This document shows, one piece after another, positions 17,628 through 23,864 of a stretch of 33,728 nucleotides of DNA. The first letter of the stretch is position 1. Every line of letters starts with the position of its first letter. A model generated the notes under the pieces. The model did no database searches. It saw only the letters and a list, made by a program, of their open reading frames with translations, and was not told the origin of the DNA. The position numbers and the translations under genes were made by a program. The stretch comes from Betaproteobacteria bacterium (GTDB lineage Bacteria > Pseudomonadota > Gammaproteobacteria > Burkholderiales > CAIKXV01). The stretch is taken from contig CANHBC010000017.1 of assembly GCA_947458835.1 (NCBI GenBank), positions 1 to 33,728 on the forward strand, given 5' to 3'.

Positions 17628-17797
17628 GGGTCGTATTCCTCCTCTGGGTCGATGGTGACCCCGCCAGCCAGCGCGGTCAACCGGCCGGCCAACGGCCGTG
17701 CGGCCGGTCGGGCGAGAGGCTCGGTGTGGGCGACGCAGCGGGCGGGCCCGGCGCGTATCATCGCGGCCAGTCCAGTCCATGCATTGAGGAGGAGAAG
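17628..17797. promoter_or_regulatory. Divergent intergenic region with palindrome, receptor 5 / Gfo-Idh
   Basis: A 170-base gap between two divergent starts. It holds an inverted repeat ACCGGCCG (17680-17687) and CGGCCGGT (17701-17708) with a 13-base spacer, within a run of GGCC-rich palindromic sequence. It also has a -10-like TATCAT (17756-17761) facing the oxidoreductase but no good -35. The palindrome could be an operator shared by both directions. No regulator gene is adjacent, so this is inference. Confidence 0.35.
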
Positions 17798-18880
17798 GTG
17801 AGCACCAGGCCCCTGGGCGTCGCCGTGGTAGGTGCCGGACGCATCGGCACCCTGCGCGCACGCCTGTCAGCGAAACATCCGTCGGTCGGCTTCCTCGCGA
17901 TCTCCGACATCGATCCGTCGCGCGCCCAGGCGCTGGCGAAGACCGCAGGTGCCGACTTCTCCAGCGGCAGCAACAACGAAGTGATCGAGCGTCCCGAGGT
18001 CAACGCGGTGTTCGTGTCCACGCCCGAGGGCGAGCATGTCGCGCCGATCATCCGCGCGCTCGAACTGGGCAAGCCGGTGCTGGTCGAGAAGCCGATCGCG
18101 CTCGAACTGGGCGACGCTCAGCGCATCGTCGATGCGATCCGAGCCAACGACGGCAACCTGCGCATCGGCTACAGCCGGCGCTTCAAGGAGTGCTTCCTGC
18201 GCGCCAAGGAGCAGATGAACCATGGCCGGCTCGGCACGGTCGTGGGTGGGCTGGCGCGGGTCTACAACTCGCGCGCCCAGGCGTTCTCGATCCTGAAGCG
18301 CGACCCCCACGCGACGCCGGTGCTCGACGTGCTGACCTACTACGTCGACCTGATGTGCTGGTTCCTCGAGGGCAACCGGCCAGTCGAGGTGGTCGCGCGC
18401 GGCCAGCACGGGATCTTCAAGAAGGCGGGCTACAGTGCCCACGACGTCACCTGGGCCATCGTCACCTTCGCCGACGGCGCGGTGATCAACTTCGGCGTGA
18501 GCTACGCACTGCCGGCGCAGTACCCGACCCTCGGCCAGTCGGACCGGGTCGAACTGCTCGGTACCGAAGGCACGATGATCATCGACGACGACCACATGGA
18601 CCACCTGATCTACTCGGAGAAGGGTATCCCGCACGCCTACGTGCCCGACCATGGCGTGCCGTTCGCGTTCCTCGGCAGCAACACCGCCGGCGACTGGGCG
18701 CTGGGCGACTTCTGGGGGCCGCTCGGCAATGAGACGCGCAGCTGGCTCGATTCGCTGGTCACCGGTGCGCAGACGCCACACTGCCGGCCGGATGCCGCGC
18801 TGGTCAACCTGGAGACGACGATCGCGATGGAGCGTTCCGCGCGCTCCGGGCAGGCGGTGCGCCTGCCACTGGAAACCTGA
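17798..18880 (+). CDS. Gfo/Idh/MocA family NAD(P)-dependent oxidoreductase
   Basis: A 360-residue two-domain dehydrogenase. The N-terminal Rossmann fold has VVGAGRIGTLRARL (GxGxxG at about residues 12-17). The family's EKP motif is at 97-99 (LVEKPIALE), with K98 the usual catalytic lysine. In the second domain the typical D-x3-H pair (as in DLGIH) is D177-VLT-Y181, so the histidine is replaced by tyrosine. Most members oxidise sugars or inositols; a few, such as LigC, act on aromatic ring-fission products. The GTG start at 17798 follows GAGGAGGAG by 3 bases (core GAGGAG about 6 away). Receptor 6 follows after 13 bases, so the two are probably co-expressed. Confidence 0.9.
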   Translation: MSTRPLGVAVVGAGRIGTLRARLSAKHPSVGFLAISDIDPSRAQALAKTAGADFSSGSNNEVIERPEVNAVFVSTPEGEHVAPIIRALELGKPVLVEKPIALELGDAQRIVDAIRANDGNLRIGYSRRFKECFLRAKEQMNHGRLGTVVGGLARVYNSRAQAFSILKRDPHATPVLDVLTYYVDLMCWFLEGNRPVEVVARGQHGIFKKAGYSAHDVTWAIVTFADGAVINFGVSYALPAQYPTLGQSDRVELLGTEGTMIIDDDHMDHLIYSEKGIPHAYVPDHGVPFAFLGSNTAGDWALGDFWGPLGNETRSWLDSLVTGAQTPHCRPDAALVNLETTIAMERSARSGQAVRLPLET

Positions 18881-18893
18881 GGACACCGCGTAC

Positions 18894-19913
18894 ATGGAGA
18901 GCATCAACCGCAACACCCCCTGGCGCGCGAAGGCCGCGCCGGCTATCGCCTGTGCAGCGCTGGGCATCGCCCTGCTCCCGGCCGTGCCTGCGCCAGCCAC
19001 CGCGCAGCAGGCCTACCCGTCGCGTCCCGTGCGGCTGGTCTCACCGAACCCGCCTGGCGGGGCGAACGACGTGATCGCCCGCATCGTGGTCAACCGGCTG
19101 GCCGAGGTCCTCGGCGTTCCGATGGTGATCGACAACCGGGGCGGGGCCGGCGGCACGATCGGCGGGGAGATCGCGGCGCGTGCGGTGCCCGACGGCTACA
19201 CGCTGCTCGCGGGTTCCATCTCGACGCATTCGTTTTCGCCGGTGATCTCACCCAAGCTCGCCTACGACCCGATCCGCGACTTCACCCCGGTCTCGCTCTT
19301 CGCGATCTCGCAGAACCTGCTGGTGGTCAACCCGACGCTGCCGGTGAACAGCGTGAAGGACCTGGTGGCGCTGGCGAAGGCCAGGCCGAACAGCCTGAAC
19401 TACGCCTCGGGCGGTACCGGTTCGACCAGCCACTTCGCGATCGCCCTGTTCGTGAGCGCGGCCGGTATCGTGAACGCCACGGTGCACGTGCCCTACAAGG
19501 GTGGCGCACCGTCGGTGGCGGCGACCGTATCCAACGAGACCCAGTTCTACTTCGGACCGATGGCCGGCAGCATCCCGCAGGTCAAGGCCGGGCGCCTGCG
19601 GGCGGTTGCCGTGGGCGGCGCGGCGCGTTCGGCGCTGATGCCCGATGTGCCCACCGTGCGCGAGTCGGGCGTCAACTACGCGGCGGCGGGCTGGTTCGGC
19701 CTGCTCGGTCCGGCCGGCCTGCCCAGGCCGATCGTGCAGCGGTTGAACAAGGCCGTGCACGATACGGTCGCTATGCCCGACGTGCAGCGCCAGCTGCTGG
19801 AGGTCGGCGCCGAAGGCGTGGTCAATACGCCCGAGGCATTCGCGAAGTTCATCGCCGAACAGCTCGACAGCACACGGCGCGTGGTGAAGGAGCTAGGGCT
19901 GAAGTTCGACTGA
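18894..19913 (+). CDS. Bug/TctC-type periplasmic receptor (6 of 6)
   Basis: A 339-residue Bug-family receptor with a basic N-region, a hydrophobic core (IACAALGIALLPAVPAPA) and cleavage near ATAQQA (residue 40-41). Loops are LVSPNPPGGANDVIARIV, DNRGGAGGTIGGE, NYASGGTGSTSHFAI and HVPYKGGAPSVAATV. PNPPGGAND in place of P.SPGG.TD is a distinct variant. It lies 13 bases after the Gfo/Idh gene, which suggests the oxidoreductase acts on its ligand or a derivative. A weak ribosome site (GAGGA at 18879-18883) overlaps the upstream stop codon. It is the last gene before the 26-bp-arm palindrome and the rpoH block. Confidence 0.93.
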   Translation: MESINRNTPWRAKAAPAIACAALGIALLPAVPAPATAQQAYPSRPVRLVSPNPPGGANDVIARIVVNRLAEVLGVPMVIDNRGGAGGTIGGEIAARAVPDGYTLLAGSISTHSFSPVISPKLAYDPIRDFTPVSLFAISQNLLVVNPTLPVNSVKDLVALAKARPNSLNYASGGTGSTSHFAIALFVSAAGIVNATVHVPYKGGAPSVAATVSNETQFYFGPMAGSIPQVKAGRLRAVAVGGAARSALMPDVPTVRESGVNYAAAGWFGLLGPAGLPRPIVQRLNKAVHDTVAMPDVQRQLLEVGAEGVVNTPEAFAKFIAEQLDSTRRVVKELGLKFD

Positions 19914-19923
19914 GCAGGAAGCC

Positions 19924-19978
19924 TGGGGTCAGGTCTTGCCTTTTGCCTCGAAGAGGCAAAAGGCAAGACCTGACCCCA
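19924..19978. repeat. Perfect long palindrome (26-bp arms, 3-base loop), REP-like or terminator
   Basis: Left arm 19924-19949 (begins TGGGGTCAGGTCTTGCC) and right arm 19953-19978 are exact reverse complements around a GAA loop. It sits in the 70-base gap between the convergent receptor 6 and rpoH. The core GGTCAGGTCTTGC resembles, from memory, dispersed elements linked to REP-associated tyrosine transposases in Proteobacteria. As RNA it would form a very stable hairpin from either strand, so it could end both transcripts. It is far longer and more perfect than a usual intrinsic terminator, and it marks the right edge of the metabolic block. Confidence 0.85.
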
Positions 19979-19983
19979 ACGTT

Positions 19984-20889
19984 TTAAGCTGCTTCCTTCA
20001 GGCTGGCCCGGATTTTCTGCATCGCCTTCTGCTCGATCTGGCGGATGCGCTCGGCTGACACGCCGAACTCGTCCGCGAGTTCGTGCAGGGTCGAGCCGCT
20101 GCCTTCCTGCAGCCAGCGGGCTTCGATGATCCGGCGGCTGCGCTCGTCGAGGCTGGCCAGTGCGTCGGCCAGGCCAGCCTGGCGCAGCTTCGCGGTCTGG
20201 GCCTGTTCGAGCTGCACTGCCGGGCTCGCGCCCGGATCGGCGAGGTAGGAGATCGGGCCGAACGAGGATTCATCGTCCTCGCCGCCCACCGGCTCGAGCG
20301 AGACGTCGTGTCCGCCCATGCGGGTCTCCATCTCGACCACGTCCTCGTTGCGCACGCCCAGGGTCCTGGCCATGCTGGCGACTTCTGCCGGGCCGAGGGT
20401 GCCGTGCGCCTGCTTCATGCTGCGCAGGTTGAAGAACAGCTTGCGCTGTGCCTTGGTGGTGGCGACCTTCACGATGCGCCAGTTCTTCAGGATGTACTCG
20501 TGCATCTCGGCGCGGATCCAGTGCACCGCGAACGAGACCAGCCGTACGCCGCGCTCCGGGTCGAAGCGCTTCACCGCCTTCATCAGGCCGATGTTGCCTT
20601 CCTGGATCAGGTCGGCCTGCTGCAACCCGTAACCCATGTACCCGCGGGCGACGGACACCACCACGCGCAGGTGCGACATCACCAGCTCGCGGGCGGCTGC
20701 GAGGTCGTCCTGGTCGCGCAGTCGGCGCGCAAGTTCGGTCTCGCGCTCGGGCGTGAGCATCGGCAGACGGTTGACCGTCTGGATGTAGGTCTCGAGGCTG
20801 CCCGCAGCCAGTGAAGGCAGCACGGTGGCGAACAGCGGGTTGGCGGCAGCGGGCAGGGCAGCGGTGGGGAAAGCGACAGCGGTGGTCAT
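19984..20889 (-). CDS. rpoH: RNA polymerase heat-shock sigma factor sigma-32
   Basis: A 301-residue group-3 sigma factor that directs RNA polymerase to heat-shock promoters. Region 2 is clear (LIQEGNIGLMKAVKRFDPER, 95-113). The RpoH box QRKLFFNLR is at 148-156 and separates it from housekeeping sigma factors. Region 4 ends with the helix-turn-helix LADEFGVSAERIRQIEQKAM. The ATG at 20889 is chosen for AGGAGG 7-8 bases upstream; longer in-frame starts would run through the leader hairpin and the CIRCE site. It lies downstream of ftsYEX in the same direction, but a 248-base gap carries its own control region. Confidence 0.97.
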   Translation of the reverse strand: MTTAVAFPTAALPAAANPLFATVLPSLAAGSLETYIQTVNRLPMLTPERETELARRLRDQDDLAAARELVMSHLRVVVSVARGYMGYGLQQADLIQEGNIGLMKAVKRFDPERGVRLVSFAVHWIRAEMHEYILKNWRIVKVATTKAQRKLFFNLRSMKQAHGTLGPAEVASMARTLGVRNEDVVEMETRMGGHDVSLEPVGGEDDESSFGPISYLADPGASPAVQLEQAQTAKLRQAGLADALASLDERSRRIIEARWLQEGSGSTLHELADEFGVSAERIRQIEQKAMQKIRASLKEAA

Positions 20890-20909
20890 GGGTGCGCCTC
20901 CTTGGACGG

Positions 20910-20930
20910 ACGGCCCGCACCGCGGGCCGT
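20910..20930 (-). promoter_or_regulatory. Leader hairpin just upstream of the rpoH ribosome site
   Basis: Perfect 9-bp inverted repeat (ACGGCCCGC - ACC - GCGGGCCGT on the plus strand). In the rpoH mRNA the hairpin would end 6 bases before the AGGAGG site. It could limit ribosome access or transcript elongation. There is no T-run, and no pairing to the ribosome site itself was found, so a thermosensor role is only a guess. Confidence 0.5.
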
Positions 20931-20966
20931 TTGTACGACACTGGAACGGCTCTGGATGAACCAACT

Positions 20967-20993
20967 TTAGCACTTAACGCAGCAGAGTGCTAA
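20967..20993. promoter_or_regulatory. CIRCE operator (HrcA site) upstream of rpoH
   Basis: TTAGCACTT - 9 bases - GAGTGCTAA. This matches the CIRCE consensus (TTAGCACTC-N9-GAGTGCTAA) at 17 of 18 arm positions with the exact spacer. It lies 78 bases before the rpoH ATG. On the minus strand its arms would overlap a possible promoter (TTAGCA-N18-TAAAGT), so HrcA binding would block rpoH transcription until heat or misfolded protein titrates GroEL away from HrcA. The site is seen directly; regulation follows from knowledge of HrcA/CIRCE; the promoter is inferred. Confidence 0.88.
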
Positions 20994-21137
20994 TGGTGGG
21001 CCGGATTCCCGACAAAGGTCATGGGGAACAGGCTGTCGAGCGCTGGTTTGCCTTGTCCAGACCGACGACCGGTAGTCAATCGTGCGCCGTATCAATGAGT
21101 TGTGCGTCAGTCTGTCGGCTGCCGAACTGCGGCGGGC

Positions 21138-22046
21138 TCAGGGGCCGGTACCGCGCCACAGATGCCGGGAGACCGCCAGCCACGCGCCCAGCCAGCCGAG
21201 TAGCGCGGCGAATCCGGTCACTGCCATGACGTCCGTGGCGGCTGGTAACTGCATCACCCACTCCGTGCCGTACAGCGTCGCCACGCCGGGCAACTGGCGG
21301 TTCACCCACGCCACGCACAGTACGGCAAGCGCGCAGGCGGCCAGCCCACCGGCGGCGCCCTGCAGCAGGCCAGCGTAGAGGAATGGGCGCCGGATGAAGC
21401 CGGGCGTGGCGCCGATCAGCTGGCAGACCTCGATCTCCTCCCGCCGGTTCACTACCTGCAGGCCGATGCTGTTGAAGGTGATGGCCAGCAGGGCAGCGGC
21501 GAGCAGGGCCGCCAGCCCTGCGGTCAGCGCCCGCGCCAGCCGCAGGCCGGCATCGAGCCGCGCGGCCCAGTCGGAATCGAGCTGGGCGAGCGCCACCCCG
21601 GGCCACTTCGCCGCCTCGCCGCGAAGGGCGTCGATCTCGCCCGGGTCGGTCGACTTCGCGCGCACGATGAAGGCATCGGGCAGCGGGTTCTTTGGCAGTG
21701 CGTCCACCAGGTCGGCGATCTCGTGGATGCGGCGCAGGTCCTTGATCGCGTCCTCGCGCGACACGAACCGGTGGCCGGCGACACCGGCATGCGCGTCAAG
21801 GCGCGCGGCGATCGCCTCTGCGTCCTTGGCGGTGGCTTCGGGCGCCAGGTACAGGGCGATCCGCGCGTCGGCCTCGGTCGCACCACCCAGCCGCTGCAGG
21901 TTCTGCACCGCCAGGTGCAGCAGCAGCGGCAGCAGGATGGCCACCGCGACCACCAGCACCTGGAAGAGGTGGGCGAACGGCGCGCGGGCGGCCTGGGTGC
22001 CGGTGACCGCGATCGCACGCCGGTGCTGGTTGAGCCAGGCTTTCAT
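21138..22046 (-). CDS. ftsX: Cell division ABC complex membrane protein FtsX
   Basis: A 302-residue inner-membrane partner of FtsE that links the divisome to peptidoglycan hydrolase activation. The topology is typical: a short cytoplasmic N-terminus and TM1 at about residues 26-48. A periplasmic domain to about residue 165 carries EADARIALYLAPEATAKDAE, and three more helices follow. The second half has the family's INRREEIEVCQLIGATPGFIRRPFLYAG-like segment (here beginning VVNRREEIEV), the FtsX-domain coupling region. It follows ftsE by 10 bases. The stop is followed by the rpoH control region, the same order (ftsY-ftsE-ftsX-rpoH) as in E. coli. Confidence 0.95.
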   Translation of the reverse strand: MKAWLNQHRRAIAVTGTQAARAPFAHLFQVLVVAVAILLPLLLHLAVQNLQRLGGATEADARIALYLAPEATAKDAEAIAARLDAHAGVAGHRFVSREDAIKDLRRIHEIADLVDALPKNPLPDAFIVRAKSTDPGEIDALRGEAAKWPGVALAQLDSDWAARLDAGLRLARALTAGLAALLAAALLAITFNSIGLQVVNRREEIEVCQLIGATPGFIRRPFLYAGLLQGAAGGLAACALAVLCVAWVNRQLPGVATLYGTEWVMQLPAATDVMAVTGFAALLGWLGAWLAVSRHLWRGTGP

Positions 22047-22056
22047 CGTGCAGGCC

Positions 22057-22734
22057 TCACGCCGGCGACTCCGTGGCCAGCATGCCGTGCGACAGCGCGA
22101 TCACCCGGGGCCCTGCCGTGCGCAGCGAGACCAGGTCATGCGTCGAGACGACCACGGTGACGCCGACCTGGTGGAACGAGCGCAGGATATCGACGATTTC
22201 CTGCGCGTAGTCGAGGTCCAGGTTGGCGGTCGGCTCGTCGACCAGCAGCAGCGACGGCCGATGCACGATCGCCCGGGCGATGCACAGGCGCTGCTGCTCG
22301 CCGCCGGACAGCGTGACGGGCCGCTCGCGTTCGCGCGACAGCAGCCCGACCTTGTCCAGCGCCGCACGCACCCGCCGGGCCGCCTCGCGTGGCGGGAAGC
22401 CGGTGATGTCCAGCGGCAACTGGACGTTGTCGAACACCGTGCGGTCGTGGAGCAGCTTGTGGTCCTGGAAGATCAGTCCGATCTTTCGCCGCAGGAAGGG
22501 CAGCGCGCGGGGTGATCGGGCGAGGTCCTGCCCGTCCACCCGCACCGTGCCCGAGGTCGGCAGTTCGATGCCCGCGATCAGCTTGAGCAGGGTGCTCTTG
22601 CCGGCGCCGGAGTGGCCGGTGACCACCGCGAACTCGCCGTCGGGTATCGACAGCGTGACCGACTTCAACGCATCGAGCACACCGCTGCCCCGACTGGCGG
22701 GGTAGCGCTTGCCGACCTGGTCGAGTTCGATCAT
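22057..22734 (-). CDS. ftsE: Cell division ATP-binding protein FtsE
   Basis: A 225-residue ABC ATPase that pairs with FtsX at the division septum. Walker A is GHSGAGKS (40-47), the Q-loop region is GLIFQDHKLLHDRTVFDN (the FtsE-typical QDHKLL), the ABC signature is LSGGEQQR, Walker B is LLLVDEPTANLD and the H-loop is STHD. Length and motifs match the family throughout. It starts 11 bases after the ftsY stop, so ftsY-ftsE-ftsX is very likely one transcript from the short region shared with the divergent M16 peptidase genes. Confidence 0.97.
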   Translation of the reverse strand: MIELDQVGKRYPASRGSGVLDALKSVTLSIPDGEFAVVTGHSGAGKSTLLKLIAGIELPTSGTVRVDGQDLARSPRALPFLRRKIGLIFQDHKLLHDRTVFDNVQLPLDITGFPPREAARRVRAALDKVGLLSRERERPVTLSGGEQQRLCIARAIVHRPSLLLVDEPTANLDLDYAQEIVDILRSFHQVGVTVVVSTHDLVSLRTAGPRVIALSHGMLATESPA

Positions 22735-22745
22735 CTCGCCGAGGC

Positions 22746-23810
22746 CTAGTCGAACAGCGCCGAGACGAACTCGCGCGGCTCGAAGGGCTGCAGGTCGTCG
22801 ATCGCCTCGCCGATGCCGATGTATCGGATGGGCACCGGATGCTCGCGCGCGATCGCCGCCAGTACGCCGCCCTTCGCGCTGCCGTCGAGCTTGGTGACCA
22901 CCAGCCCGGTCACGCCGAGCGCCGCGTCGAACGCCTTGACCTGCGACAGGGCGTTCTGTCCGGTGTTGCCGTCGAGCACGAGCAGCACCTCGTGTGGTGC
23001 GCCTTCGAGCGCCTTGCCGATCACCCGCTTCACCTTGCGGATCTCGTCCATCAGGTGCATCTGGGTCGCGAGCCGGCCAGCGGTATCCGCGAGCACGATG
23101 TCGATGCCGCGCGCCTGCGCCGCGCGGATCGCATCGAAGATGACCGCCGCCGGGTCGCCCGACTGCTGCGAGATCACGGTGACGCCGTTGCGCTCGCCCC
23201 AGGCCTCGAGCTGCTCGCGCGCAGCGGCACGGAAGGTGTCGCCCGCGGCGAGCAGCACGCTGCGTCCCTCGGCGCGGTAGCGTGCCGCGAGCTTGCCGAT
23301 GGTGGTGGTCTTGCCCGCACCGTTCACCCCGGCCAGCATCACCACGAACGGCTTGTGGGTGCCGACGTCGAGCGGCCGGGCGAGCGGGGCGAGCAGCGTG
23401 GTCATCGCGTCGGCCAGCGCCGACTGCAGTTGCGAGGCGTCGGTCAGTCCCTCCTTGCGCGCCCGCTGGCGCAGCGCGTCGATCAGCGAAAGGGTAGCCG
23501 AGGTGCCGACGTCGGCGGCCAGCAGCGCGGTCTCGAGTTCCTCGAACAGGGCCTCGTCGATCTTGCGGCCCAGCCCGAACAGCCCGGCGATCTGTACACC
23601 GACCTCGCCGATCGGTGCGCCGATGCTGCGGTTGAGCTGCTCGCGCGTCGCGCGAAGGCTTGCCTTGAGCCGTTCGGCCCAGCCCGGCCGGGGCGGCGCT
23701 GCCTCGGCCGCACCCGCCGCATCCGCCGCGGCCCGATCCGGCGCGTCATCCTGCGGCGCGTCGGTGCTGGACGCGAGCGCTTTCTTGCCCGGCTTCAGGA
23801 AACCAAACAT
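22746..23810 (-). CDS. ftsY: Signal recognition particle receptor FtsY
   Basis: A 354-residue SRP GTPase receptor that docks ribosome-nascent chain complexes at the membrane for co-translational insertion. The N-terminal region (about 1-55) is short, Ala/Asp-rich and much smaller than the E. coli A domain. The N domain follows, then the G domain with G1 GVNGAGKTTT (161-170), DTFRAAA (191-197), G3 DTAGR (242-246) and G4 TKLDG (306-310). The C-terminal IGIGEAIDDLQPFEPREFV is diagnostic of FtsY rather than Ffh. It is first gene of the ftsYEX run and is divergent from the M16 pair across 54 bases. Confidence 0.97.
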   Translation of the reverse strand: MFGFLKPGKKALASSTDAPQDDAPDRAAADAAGAAEAAPPRPGWAERLKASLRATREQLNRSIGAPIGEVGVQIAGLFGLGRKIDEALFEELETALLAADVGTSATLSLIDALRQRARKEGLTDASQLQSALADAMTTLLAPLARPLDVGTHKPFVVMLAGVNGAGKTTTIGKLAARYRAEGRSVLLAAGDTFRAAAREQLEAWGERNGVTVISQQSGDPAAVIFDAIRAAQARGIDIVLADTAGRLATQMHLMDEIRKVKRVIGKALEGAPHEVLLVLDGNTGQNALSQVKAFDAALGVTGLVVTKLDGSAKGGVLAAIAREHPVPIRYIGIGEAIDDLQPFEPREFVSALFD

Positions 23811-23864
23811 ACTTGCCCTCGTGCAATCAAACCGAATGCGGCTCGGGTGACGAACCGGTAGGCG

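Noticed and set aside
19924-19978. Calling the palindrome a CRISPR or integron attC site
   Set aside because: Single copy in the window, no spacer-repeat pattern, and the arms are perfect without the extrahelical bases typical of attC.
20890-21137. Small gene between ftsX and rpoH
   Set aside because: No frame with a ribosome site and plausible composition; the gap is explained by the rpoH leader and the CIRCE site.
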